Source: Planctomycetota bacterium
GTDB lineage: Bacteria > Planctomycetota > Phycisphaerae > Phycisphaerales > SM1A02
NCBI GenBank assembly: GCA_021414025.1
Contig: JAIOPG010000002.1
Location: 372,001 to 436,000 of the forward strand
Direction of reading: 5' to 3'
Length of the DNA: 64,000 nucleotides
The position numbers were made by a program, and so were the translations under genes. The notes below the pieces were generated by a model. The model searched no databases. It was not told the origin of the DNA and was given only the letters and a program-made list of their open reading frames with translations. Every line of letters starts with the position of its first letter. Within the stretch, counting starts at the first letter, position 1. Of this stretch, positions 35,259 through 43,590 are shown piece after piece.

Positions 35259-38200
35259 TTATTGGAATATTTTGATCCCTGGCCAGCGTTTTTTGACGAT
35301 CTCAATTCCATCCTTTGTTACTTTCGTTCGGGAGAGGTACAGCCGATTAAGAGATCTGAGGCCTGTGCTTTTGTGTGCGAGTTCATATATCCCCTCATCA
35401 CTTATTTCTGTCATGCTGAGGTCAAGCGATGTGAGATTCTTAATTCCGGTATTTGGACGGGCGAGTTCACTAATTCCCGCATTAGTCACTTTTGATGAGC
35501 ACAAATCCAAAGATGTAAGAGAATTGAGGCCGGTGTTTGGTCGAGCGAGTCCGCCAATTCCAATATCTGTTACTTTTGTCATTCTGAGTGACAGCGATAC
35601 AAGTGATTCAAGTCCCGAATCTTCGCGGGCGAGTTCCATAACTCCCACATCAGTCACATCTATGTCGAAGAGATTCAGAGTGGTAAGAGTCTTCAATCCA
35701 GTATTTGCACGTGTAAATTCCTTCAAAATCTCGTCATTCATCGGCGTATTAAAGAGTGTCAATGAAGTGAGAGATGCAAGTCCGGTGTCTGTGCGAGCGA
35801 GTTCCAACAGCCCTTTCTTTGTCCCTAACTCGTAAATAGTAAGATTCGTAAGACTCTTAAGACCGGTTTCTGGGCGCGTAAGTTCTTTCATTCCCGCGTC
35901 CGAGATTTGACTATTGAAGAGAAGCAATGTGGTAAGAGACTTGAGACCTGTGTCCGCTCGAGAGAGCTCGGTCCACCCTTTATTAGTGACATTGCCGGCT
36001 AAGAGAAACAAGGTATTAAGAGATCTAAGGCCAGAATCCGCGCGCGTGAGTTCTTTCATTCCAGCATCTGTCATTTCTGTGAAACACAGATTGAGGCAAT
36101 CAAGCGCCTTGAGAGCCGTATCCGTCTTAGAAAGTTCCATTACGCCAATATCAGTTATGTTGGTACTTGAGAGATCCAATCGTGTCAGGGTCGAAAGGCC
36201 GGTGTCCTTACGGCAGATTTCCTTCACTCCTATATCAGTCACCTCCGTGTGGCCGAGGTCAAGCGATGTAAGTATTTTGAGACCTGAATCCGAGTCAGCC
36301 AGGTCCCTCACGCCCACATCAGTAGCTTCTGTGTGGCTAAGGTCTAGTGAAGTGACGTTCTTGAGGCCCGTATCTGAGGCCGTAAGTTCTTTCACTCCCA
36401 CATCAGTCACCTTAGTGTGACTAAGGTTCAACGAGGTAAGTGACTTTAGATTAGTACTAGCCTTTGCTAACCAGGCCACGCCTGCATCTGTAACATGGTC
36501 TCCTGAAAAATCCAATTCAGTTACTTGAGACAGTTTCCTTTGATCCAAGACGGAATCGGAAGGGAGTTCGAGATGTTGGAAAATTTTAAGTTCAATAATC
36601 GCCCGTTCTTTATGAGGAAGTTTGCCAAAAATGATTTCGCTTGAGGCCCCACTAATGGAATGATCAGGAGTGGCCGGTAGGGAATCTGAATCAATTTCGA
36701 TGATCTTATTTTGCGATGGCTCTAATTCTGGGCGTTGTACAGTGAGTCGCATGATCGCTTGTCTCTCTTCGTGTTTGGAGAGCCATCGCTGCGCTTCTTT
36801 GCTTGTAAGCATGCTGCTATTTGCAATATTGTTGCCTTGCGAATCACGGTCGCCTTTGTATAAGGAAGCCTCGCGATATATGGCTTGAACAATGGTGTTC
36901 CACCGTTCAGCCCGTCCCGGATCGGACGACTCCGTGGGAACAAGAATATTTATTGCTTTGCTGTCGCCTTTAAGGTGTGATTTCCTATCATCCTTAATTT
37001 TGCGGGGGTTAAGCAAATTATGGACATCTTTGATCGCTTCAAAAATATTTTTACGATTGAGCAGGTCGCAAAGTTCTTGGTCCTCAGCGAGTTCGCGGGT
37101 GCGTTCTACTCCGATAGTTGCTTCCAACGTTCGTTGCACAATGCATAAACCCGAAAATATTTGGTATGGAGGTAATTCTGATTTAAGTGAATTGGGGAGA
37201 TTTGTAGGGTCCCGAAGGGCGATATCAATTAAGGCAGTGTTGATCCGTCGCACCAGTGAGCGAGGAGTGCGGTTGGCCGAGAGCGCCAAAACTTTGGCAA
37301 GATCCTTAAGCCCCAAGCGGATCTCATGGCCAACCGCTTTTGCGAGGCGTTTGTCCAGAAGTTCTTCTGCGAAATTTACGAACCTTTCGCCACGGGGAGA
37401 CATGTGGAGGGGCAGTTGCACAATCTTGTCAAGATAACTTTTGTGGACATGGGCATTGTCTTTCCCATAGCGCTGTAATGCCAAGTGTGAGAGATACGCA
37501 TCCACGACGATATGGTTTAACGCAAGTACAAAAACGAATCCGGCTTGACAGAGAACCAATTTTACATTTTCCAAAAGTTCGAAAGCCTTTTCAGGTTGGC
37601 AACGATCAAGATCATCAATGAATACGACAACAAGTGGCCAGTTGTGCTTTGTATCGCCCGCGGCGCTGCTGACAGCGCTTCCGACCTTATCGAGGGCATC
37701 AAAGGTCGAGAGCGAAAGGCACGATTCGCTGAGCGAGAACCAAAGCTTATTATCGAGAGTCCTTAATTCATTTTGAAGTTTGGCGAATTGTTCGAGCGTG
37801 TCTTTGGCGGACCATGTGGCTTCGGCAGCAATACTCCCGACAAATGGAATTTTTATTTCGGGCTTTAATTTGAATTGGAAACCCGCGAGCAAGGCGCGGC
37901 AATGCATTCCAGCCTTCTCGTACCAACCAATTTGTTCCGCATGGTTTCTGGCATCTCTCGCTTTGAGTGAGACGCATTTGGCCGCGACCTCTCGCTCGAT
38001 CGTGGCCACTAAGGGCACTATTGGAAATTCTTCTCGCTCGTATCGCCAAGCATTAAACTCCACCGTCACCACATGCGACCATGCGGAATCTGCATTTATC
38101 ATGGTGCGGGCCGCATGTAGAACAGAAGTTTTCCCGCTCCCCCATTCGCCATATACGCCAATGGTGAATGGACCTTTGGTTCCCAATGCCGCACGTGCAA

Positions 38201-38303
38201 CCGTTCTAGAGAAGGGGTCTCCTTCAAAATAGTTTTCGGTATGTGAAAAAATCGGCTCGTCGTGTAGCAGGAAAAGTGGAAGGAGTTTGTCGTCCCCGAA
38301 CAT
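35259..38303 (-). CDS. KAP-type P-loop NTPase fused to about fifteen leucine-rich repeats
   Basis: A 1014-aa cytoplasmic protein with no signal peptide or membrane helix. The N-terminal half is a KAP NTPase: Walker A GVYGEWGSGKTS (49-60), the family EFNAWRYER (82-90) and Walker B VVVFIDDLDRCQPEKA (225-240). A less conserved helical region spans about 370-590. From about 592 to the end are some fifteen 28-residue LRRs of the form LTSLDLSHTEVTDVGVKEL plus ADTGLKS. KAP NTPases are often found in defence-related settings, and a P-loop NTPase plus LRR recalls NLR receptors; the immune role is inference. An in-frame GTG at 38321 would add six residues. Codon use is A+T-rich, unlike all neighbours. 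Confidence 0.85.
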   Translation of the reverse strand: MFGDDKLLPLFLLHDEPIFSHTENYFEGDPFSRTVARAALGTKGPFTIGVYGEWGSGKTSVLHAARTMINADSAWSHVVTVEFNAWRYEREEFPIVPLVATIEREVAAKCVSLKARDARNHAEQIGWYEKAGMHCRALLAGFQFKLKPEIKIPFVGSIAAEATWSAKDTLEQFAKLQNELRTLDNKLWFSLSESCLSLSTFDALDKVGSAVSSAAGDTKHNWPLVVVFIDDLDRCQPEKAFELLENVKLVLCQAGFVFVLALNHIVVDAYLSHLALQRYGKDNAHVHKSYLDKIVQLPLHMSPRGERFVNFAEELLDKRLAKAVGHEIRLGLKDLAKVLALSANRTPRSLVRRINTALIDIALRDPTNLPNSLKSELPPYQIFSGLCIVQRTLEATIGVERTRELAEDQELCDLLNRKNIFEAIKDVHNLLNPRKIKDDRKSHLKGDSKAINILVPTESSDPGRAERWNTIVQAIYREASLYKGDRDSQGNNIANSSMLTSKEAQRWLSKHEERQAIMRLTVQRPELEPSQNKIIEIDSDSLPATPDHSISGASSEIIFGKLPHKERAIIELKIFQHLELPSDSVLDQRKLSQVTELDFSGDHVTDAGVAWLAKASTNLKSLTSLNLSHTKVTDVGVKELTASDTGLKNVTSLDLSHTEATDVGVRDLADSDSGLKILTSLDLGHTEVTDIGVKEICRKDTGLSTLTRLDLSSTNITDIGVMELSKTDTALKALDCLNLCFTEMTDAGMKELTRADSGLRSLNTLFLLAGNVTNKGWTELSRADTGLKSLTTLLLFNSQISDAGMKELTRPETGLKSLTNLTIYELGTKKGLLELARTDTGLASLTSLTLFNTPMNDEILKEFTRANTGLKTLTTLNLFDIDVTDVGVMELAREDSGLESLVSLSLRMTKVTDIGIGGLARPNTGLNSLTSLDLCSSKVTNAGISELARPNTGIKNLTSLDLSMTEISDEGIYELAHKSTGLRSLNRLYLSRTKVTKDGIEIVKKRWPGIKIFQ
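35262..36533 (-). repeat. 84-nt tandem coding repeats (LRR array)
   Basis: About fifteen degenerate copies of an 84-nt unit encode the 28-residue LRRs of the KAP-LRR protein. Phrases such as GTGAGTTCTTTCATTCC recur on the plus strand at the 84-nt period. Copies diverge by many substitutions, and one (around residue 825) is a codon shorter. Confidence 0.85.
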
Positions 38304-38484
38304 GTATTGAGAGAATAGCACCTGCTTGGTTTGCCGCGCTACCGTTCACTTGGGCAGAAAAGCTGAGAAGGTCATTTAATATGGCCTGAGGCATTAATTG
38401 TCAAAGACTTCGATTACGATCGCAAAGGAAGCGCTGACACCGCTTTGAACTATCGAACAATTCAACTGAAAATTTGAGGCCAGA

Positions 38485-39024
38485 ATGATGCCACCCCCCA
38501 ACTCCGACACCACCTTCCTCTCCGCCCTCACCGAGACCTTCCGCAAGTACAAGGATCTCGCCGAGAAGGCCGCCGCCCAGGCGCCCGACGCCGCGCTGCA
38601 CGCGCCGCTGGATCCCAACACCAACTCCATCGCCATCATCATGAAGCACATGGCGGGCAACCTGCGTTCGCGCTGGACGGATTTCCTCACCACCGACGGC
38701 GAGAAGCCCGGACGCGACCGCGACGGCGAATTCGTGGACACCTACAAGTCCCGCGCGGAGATGCTCGCCGACTGGGAAGCGGGGTGGGCGGTTCTCTTCG
38801 CGACGCTCGCCGCGCTGAAACCCTCCGATCTCACGCGCATCGTCACCGTCCGCGGGGAGCCGCACACGGTCATCCTGGCGGCTCAGCGTTCGCTGGCGCA
38901 CGCGGCCTATCACGTGGGGCAGATCATTCTCATCGCCCGCATCCACGCCGAGAACGAGAAGCTCGGCGGCAAGCCTGGCTCGTGGAAGGTGCTCACGATG
39001 CCGCGTAAAGGAGACAAGCCATGA
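38485..39024 (+). CDS. DinB/DUF1572-like protein
   Basis: A 179-aa protein of the DinB-like four-helix fold: FRKYKDLAEKAAAQ, SIAIIMKHMAGNLRSRWTDF, then AAQRSLAHAAYHVGQIILIA. The His in KHMAGN and the HxxxH-like AHAAYHVG are the expected metal ligands. Members bind a divalent metal and include thiol-dependent transferases, but the function of the DUF1572 branch is unknown. GAGG lies upstream of the paired ATGs at 38485/38488. It begins a five-gene run to 41100 and overlaps the next gene by 4 nt. Confidence 0.75.
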   Translation: MMPPPNSDTTFLSALTETFRKYKDLAEKAAAQAPDAALHAPLDPNTNSIAIIMKHMAGNLRSRWTDFLTTDGEKPGRDRDGEFVDTYKSRAEMLADWEAGWAVLFATLAALKPSDLTRIVTVRGEPHTVILAAQRSLAHAAYHVGQIILIARIHAENEKLGGKPGSWKVLTMPRKGDKP

Positions 39025-39527
39025 ACGAAAACCTTTCCAGACGAGCCGTCCTTGGCGGAACCTTGGGCGCCGCTCTGTTGATCCCCGGAAAGCTTCTTGC
39101 CTCCTCAGCACTCACTCAGGACCCGAAAAAGCCAAAGCCGCCCGCGCTGGAGCCGAGCCTGGTCAAGGAATTTGTTGGAGCGGGCCACTCCGACCTGGAC
39201 AAGGTCAAGGCCATGCTCGCCGAGCATCCGACCCTGCTCAATGCAACCTGGGACTGGGGCAACGGCGACTTCGAAATGGCGATCGGCGGCGCCGGTCACA
39301 TGGGCCGGCCGGACATCGCCGAATACCTGATCAGCCAGGGCGGCCGCTACGACCTCTTCGTCGCTGCCATGCTCGGCGAGCTGGAGCATGTGCAGTTGAT
39401 CCTCAAGCTGCATCCGAATCTCGCCAAATCAAAGGGCCCGCACGGCATTTCCCTGCTCCAGCACGCCAAGGCCGGGGGCGAGCGAAGCAAGGCCGTTTTG
39501 GAGTTCGTCCAGCTTCAGGCCGTCTAA
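39021..39527 (+). CDS. Tat-exported ankyrin-repeat-like protein
   Basis: A 168-aa protein starting with a twin-arginine signal (LSRRAVLGGTLGAALLIPG). The mature part has ankyrin-like helices: DLDKVKAMLAEHPTLLN, GRPDIAEYLISQGGRYDLF, ELEHVQLILKLHPNLAK and GISLLQHAKAGG. The ATG overlaps the DUF1572 stop (ATGA). A protein-interaction role outside the cytoplasm is probable; the partner is unknown. Confidence 0.75.
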   Translation: MNENLSRRAVLGGTLGAALLIPGKLLASSALTQDPKKPKPPALEPSLVKEFVGAGHSDLDKVKAMLAEHPTLLNATWDWGNGDFEMAIGGAGHMGRPDIAEYLISQGGRYDLFVAAMLGELEHVQLILKLHPNLAKSKGPHGISLLQHAKAGGERSKAVLEFVQLQAV

Positions 39528-39585
39528 CTACCAGCGACTCGCCAAATCATTTTGCATTGACGCGGTCTTCGGGTAAAACATTCGC

Positions 39586-39999
39586 ATGTCAAAGAACAAT
39601 CAACAAGAACCCCGGGGCGGCGCCATCAGCGTCGACCCGAAGCTCGCCCGCAACGGCGGGCTTTCCTACCTGGAGATCCCCGCCATCGACGCGCGGCGCT
39701 CCGCGATGTTCTACGAGAAGGTCTTCGGCTGGCACATCGAGGACGCCGACACCGACCATCCGAAGTTCTCCGACCAGACCGGGCACATGCTCGGCCGCTG
39801 GCGCAAGAGCCGCAAGGCCGCCCGCGAGCCGGGTCTGCTTCCCTACATCTATGTCGACGGCCTCGATGACGCGGTGAACAGCGTCATTGCCCTCGGTGGC
39901 GAGATCGTGAAGGCGCCCTATCCCGAAGGCAATCTTCGCGTCGCGACGATCCGCGATCCCGCCGGCAACGTGATCGGCCTCTGGCAAGAAGGCGATTGA
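39586..39999 (+). CDS. VOC (glyoxalase/bleomycin-resistance fold) family protein
   Basis: A 137-aa single VOC-type unit: LSYLEIPAIDARRSAMFYEK followed by VFGWHIEDAD at the start, VDGLDDAVNSVIALGGEIV in the middle, and IRDPAGNVIGLWQ at the end, the usual closing motif. The first metal ligand position is Glu (YLEIP). Substrate unknown. It lies 58 nt after the ankyrin gene and 7 nt before the YdeI-like gene. Confidence 0.8.
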   Translation: MSKNNQQEPRGGAISVDPKLARNGGLSYLEIPAIDARRSAMFYEKVFGWHIEDADTDHPKFSDQTGHMLGRWRKSRKAAREPGLLPYIYVDGLDDAVNSVIALGGEIVKAPYPEGNLRVATIRDPAGNVIGLWQEGD

Positions 40000-40006
40000 T
40001 CGCGCG

Positions 40007-40561
40007 ATGAAGCACCGGTTCTTCCGCACCGCAGGCGAGTTTCGCAAGTGGCTGGCAAAGAATCACGCCGCGGAGACGGAGCTGCTGGTCGGTTTCTACA
40101 CCAAGACCTCCGGCAAAACGAGCATCACCTGGCAGGAGTCCGTGCGTGAGGCGATCTGCTTCGGCTGGATCGACGGCATTCGCCGCAACGTCGACCCGGT
40201 GAGCTACAGCATTCGATTCACTCCGCGCAAGCGCACCAGCATCTGGAGCGCCATCAACATCGGCATCGCGAAGGAGCTGATCAAGCAGGGTCTGATGCGG
40301 CCACCCGGCCTAGCCGCCTACAAGCTGCGCCGCGATAACAAATCCGCCGTCTACGCCTACGAGCAGCACAAGGCCGTCATACCCGAGCCCTATGCCGGCC
40401 TTCTCAAGAAGAACAAGCGGGCCTTCGCGTTCTACGAAGCGCAGTCGCCCAGTTACCGCAAGTTGATCAGTTGGTGGATCGTCAGCGCCAAGCAGGAGGA
40501 GACTCGTGCGAAGCGAATCAAAAAGCTCATCGCGGAATCCGCCGCGGGGCGTAGGCTCTAG
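40007..40561 (+). CDS. YdeI/OmpD-associated family protein
   Basis: A 184-aa protein of the YdeI (OmdA) family: FRKWLAKNHAAETELLVGFY, SVREAICFGWIDGIRRNVD, SYSIRFTPRKRTSIWSAINI and a C-terminal KLISWWIVSAKQEETRAKRI are diagnostic. Members are widespread small cytoplasmic proteins, and YdeI has been linked to antimicrobial-peptide tolerance. The molecular activity is not established. Confidence 0.82.
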   Translation: MKHRFFRTAGEFRKWLAKNHAAETELLVGFYTKTSGKTSITWQESVREAICFGWIDGIRRNVDPVSYSIRFTPRKRTSIWSAINIGIAKELIKQGLMRPPGLAAYKLRRDNKSAVYAYEQHKAVIPEPYAGLLKKNKRAFAFYEAQSPSYRKLISWWIVSAKQEETRAKRIKKLIAESAAGRRL

Positions 40562-40563
40562 CC

Positions 40564-41100
40564 ATGGGTTCGACTCGCATGGTGCGAATGTCCGGCACAT
40601 GGCTGGCCATCTTGTTGCTGGTGGCATGGCTTCCGCTGCAATCCGCGCTGGCCGCGGCGATCGAAGTCATCGGCACGGACAAGTTCAAGAGCCAGATTTC
40701 CGGCGCGCTGACGCTGCTCAAGAGCAAGTCCCCCGACGCGTACAAGGTCGTCGCGGACAACATCGGCGTCATCAAGCAGTCCGAGCACAGCGGCATGCGC
40801 GCCGACGCCACGCCGCCGGTCTTCGAGATCAACGACGCCTCTGCCTTCTACTCGCCGACCTGGTGCGCCAGCGTCATCGCCCACGATTCCTTTCATTCGA
40901 AGCTTTATCACGACTATCTCAAGGCTCATCCCGGCGAAGTGCCATCGGAAGCCTGGACCGGCCATGAAGCGGAGAAGAAATGTCTCGAGCACCAGGTGAA
41001 AGTGCTCAAGTCGATCGGTGCGCCCGAGAATGAGATCACCTACTGCAGCAAGATCTCGCCCGACTACGCGGATGTGCCCTACGAAAAACGAAATTGGTGA
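40564..41100 (+). CDS. Exported protein with a degenerate zincin-like HDxxH motif
   Basis: A 178-aa protein with signal peptide WLAILLLVAWLPLQSALA. The central part SVIAHDSFHSKLYHDY followed by WTGHEAEKKCLEHQVKVLKS resembles the HExxH...E layout of small zinc peptidases, but the catalytic Glu of HExxH is Asp here. It may be an inactive or altered zincin, or a metal-binding protein. It starts 2 nt after the YdeI-like stop and ends the mini-operon. Confidence 0.6.
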   Translation: MGSTRMVRMSGTWLAILLLVAWLPLQSALAAAIEVIGTDKFKSQISGALTLLKSKSPDAYKVVADNIGVIKQSEHSGMRADATPPVFEINDASAFYSPTWCASVIAHDSFHSKLYHDYLKAHPGEVPSEAWTGHEAEKKCLEHQVKVLKSIGAPENEITYCSKISPDYADVPYEKRNW

Positions 41101-41102
41101 AT

Positions 41103-42218
41103 TCAGGCGGGTTGGAGCGCCGCCTGGTTCGCGTGCAGGAACCAGCGGTCCAGCACCACATGCCGCGTGAACCACTTGGTGCCCAGCAGGAACCCGGCGA
41201 TGGAGTTTCGCAGGAACGCCGGGCCGGCGCCGCTTGAGGTGGCTCCCTTACCGAATCGCTCGCGCAACTTGTCCGCGTACATCTGCAACTTCTCTTGGCG
41301 GTAGTCGCCATTGGCGGCCACGATCGTTTCGGCCGCCATCAGGCCGGACTCAACCGCGGGGCGGATGCCCTCACCGCTCTGCGGATAGGCCAGACCGGCC
41401 GCGTCGCCGACCAGCAACAGACCATCATCGATCTGCTTGCGCACCGAATGCCCATGCAGCAGATAAGCGTGTCCGTGAAAGTGGTCGGGCATGTCCTGCG
41501 GAATCCGGCCGCGCTGCTTGAGGAACCTGCAAAAACTCTCGAGCTGCTCGGGAAGCCGGTGGTTGTCCTCGCGGCCCAGCCCGATGTTGAGATACGCGCC
41601 CTTGCGGAAACACCAGCCGTAGCCCTTGAGGTCGCGGCAAAAATAAAGTTCGGGCGTGTCAGCCTTCGCCTTGCAATCGCGGGTTTGCTCAGGCGTCATT
41701 TCGAACTCGATTTCCTTGGCCACGACCGCCGGTTCGTCCTTGCCGATGCTCGCACCCATGAAGCGTGCCACCGGGCAGAAGTGCCCGCCCGCGCCGACGA
41801 CCAGCGGCGCGGAGACGGAGTCATTGACGATCCAGTTGTCGCCCTCACGCCGAATCGATTTGAGCGATTCGCCTTGCCGCAAACGCGCGCCTGATCGCTT
41901 CAGCAGATAGTCGTCCAATTCGCAGCGGCGGATGCCATAGCTGACCGTGGAGAGGTACTTGGTCTCCACTTCACGGCCTTCGATCAAGCCGGTGCGGAAA
42001 GCCGTGATCGGCTGCAGCAGATGCTTCGCTGCATAGTCCGCGAGGTCCAGTTCCAATTCCTGTGCCACCGCGGGTGTGATCCATCCGGCGCAAACCTTGT
42101 CGCGCGGGAAGGTCGCCTTGTCCATCACCACCACATCCATGCCTTGCCGGCGCAATTGCCACGCGCAGCTCGAGCCCGCGGGCCCGCCACCCACGATGAG
42201 CACGTCACAGCGTTCCAA
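41103..42218 (-). CDS. Geranylgeranyl-reductase-family FAD oxidoreductase
   Basis: A 371-aa flavoprotein: FAD motif VLIVGGGPAGSSCAWQLRR, then DKATFPRDKVCAGWITP (the conserved PRxKxCgg motif of the GGR family), and GLLLVGDAAGLAYPQSGEGI at the second FAD site. GGR enzymes reduce isolated C=C bonds in prenyl or lipid chains. The start is TTG 42218 with AGGA 6 nt upstream, lying inside the end of cfa (14-nt overlap), so translation is probably coupled. Pairing with a fatty-acid methyltransferase suggests a lipid substrate. Confidence 0.82.
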   Translation of the reverse strand: MERCDVLIVGGGPAGSSCAWQLRRQGMDVVVMDKATFPRDKVCAGWITPAVAQELELDLADYAAKHLLQPITAFRTGLIEGREVETKYLSTVSYGIRRCELDDYLLKRSGARLRQGESLKSIRREGDNWIVNDSVSAPLVVGAGGHFCPVARFMGASIGKDEPAVVAKEIEFEMTPEQTRDCKAKADTPELYFCRDLKGYGWCFRKGAYLNIGLGREDNHRLPEQLESFCRFLKQRGRIPQDMPDHFHGHAYLLHGHSVRKQIDDGLLLVGDAAGLAYPQSGEGIRPAVESGLMAAETIVAANGDYRQEKLQMYADKLRERFGKGATSSGAGPAFLRNSIAGFLLGTKWFTRHVVLDRWFLHANQAALQPA

Positions 42219-43512
42219 TGGAGTCCTTCACCGCGTCGGGCTTGACTTCGCGAAGGGTCTGCTGCGGTTGATAAAGGTGGTCGCGGGTCCAGGGAATCTG
42301 GTTGTTGCTCGCGCGGGCAAAGGTCGCCTGGAACAACTGCATGCCGCCGGTCTTGAAGGCGGTGAGCGAGCCGGCGAGGTAGAGGCGCCACGCCCGCACG
42401 AAGGCCTTGTCAAACATCCGCTCCACGTCGTCGGCGTGGGCCTCGAAGCGCTGCAGCCAGTGCTCCAGCGTCTTGGCGTAGTGCAGCCGCAGATTCTCGA
42501 CATCCAGCACCGAGAAATCGAAGGGCTCGAAAATCTTCATCATCTGTCCCAGGCTGGGCGGGCAGGCGCCGGGGAAAATGCAGCGCTCCGTCCAGGCGTC
42601 CATGGTGCGGGGGAAATTCACGCCGATGGTGTGGATCAGACCGCGACCATGGGCGCCCAGGCTGCGGTCGATGACCCCGCCGAGTTCCTTGTAGTGCAAC
42701 GGGCCCACGTGCTCGAGCATGCCCACGCTGACGAACGCGTCGAATTCGCCGCGCGAGTTGCGGTAATCATCCTCGATGAACTCGACGCGCCCTTCGAGCC
42801 CCTCGGCGCGGGCGCGATCGCGGGCGAATGCAATCTGCTCCTTGGAAATGTTGTAGGCCTTCACCGACACGCCGTAGTGCCTGGCCATGTGCAGCGCCAG
42901 TGCGCCCCAGCCGCACCCGGTTTCCAGCACGTTCTCGCCCGGCCGCAGGCGCAATTTCCGGCAAACATGATCCAGCTTCGCGAACTGAGCCTCCTCAAGC
43001 GTGGCGTCAGGACTCTCGAAGTAGGCGCAGGTGTAGACCATGCGCTCATCCAGCCAGAGTTTGTAGAAGTCGTTGCCGATGTCGTAGTGGTGCTGGATGT
43101 TGTCGCGCGACTTATCCAATGAATGAAGCCGCGCGTGATTGAGCCAGGTCAGCAGCCTGCGACCCGGACTCGCCTTCTTCTGAAGGGGCCAGGCGCGATA
43201 GGCCGCATCCAGGAACTCCAGCAGGTTGCCTTCCACCTCGATGCGCCCAGCCGAATAGAGCATGCCGAAGTTCAACTCGGGGTTGAGCAGCAGTTTGGCC
43301 AGCGCGCCCGCGTCGCGGATGATCACCCGCGCCACGGCGTTCCCGCGAAAGCTTGAAATCTCCTGGCCATTCCAGAGCACGATCCGCACCGGCGGATTGC
43401 CGATGGCCCGCATGACCCGCATGACGACCACTCGTGCCGCGGCAATCGCAACATTGCCCAGCGTCGGCCGCTGTTCACTTGCCCTCATCGGGAAGTTGCT
43501 CACGGCCTTCAT
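42205..43512 (-). CDS. cfa: Cyclopropane-fatty-acyl-phospholipid synthase family methyltransferase
   Basis: SAM-dependent methyltransferase acting on unsaturated acyl chains in phospholipids; 435 aa. An N-terminal lipid-binding-type domain is followed by HYDIGNDFYKLWLDERMVYT, SAM motif I VLETGCGWGALALHMARHYG, AYNISKEQIAFAR, MLEHVGPLHY and FPGACPPSLGQM. The family includes cyclopropane synthases and enzymes that place a methyl or methylene branch, so the exact product is open. It overlaps the GGR-like gene by 14 nt. Confidence 0.88.
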   Translation of the reverse strand: MKAVSNFPMRASEQRPTLGNVAIAAARVVVMRVMRAIGNPPVRIVLWNGQEISSFRGNAVARVIIRDAGALAKLLLNPELNFGMLYSAGRIEVEGNLLEFLDAAYRAWPLQKKASPGRRLLTWLNHARLHSLDKSRDNIQHHYDIGNDFYKLWLDERMVYTCAYFESPDATLEEAQFAKLDHVCRKLRLRPGENVLETGCGWGALALHMARHYGVSVKAYNISKEQIAFARDRARAEGLEGRVEFIEDDYRNSRGEFDAFVSVGMLEHVGPLHYKELGGVIDRSLGAHGRGLIHTIGVNFPRTMDAWTERCIFPGACPPSLGQMMKIFEPFDFSVLDVENLRLHYAKTLEHWLQRFEAHADDVERMFDKAFVRAWRLYLAGSLTAFKTGGMQLFQATFARASNNQIPWTRDHLYQPQQTLREVKPDAVKDSIGTL

Positions 43513-43590
43513 GATAGGTGCCGGACGCCATGGAAACCGAAGCGGAGGCCGATGCTTCCAGAAATCCGCCAGGCGGAGTTAGACTCCGGC

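Larger units (their letters stand above)
35060..38400. other. A+T-rich island containing the KAP-LRR gene
   Basis: Base composition falls abruptly after the flavoprotein stop and recovers before the gene at 38485. Poly-A/T stretches and codons such as ATT, AAA and TTA, rare elsewhere in the window, are frequent here. No flanking direct repeat, tRNA or integrase was found. This pattern suggests horizontal acquisition of a single gene. Confidence 0.6.

Noticed and set aside
35262-36533. Regularly spaced repeats considered as a CRISPR array
   Set aside because: The 84-nt period is in frame, degenerate, and encodes 28-residue LRRs; no short identical repeats with unique spacers and no cas genes.
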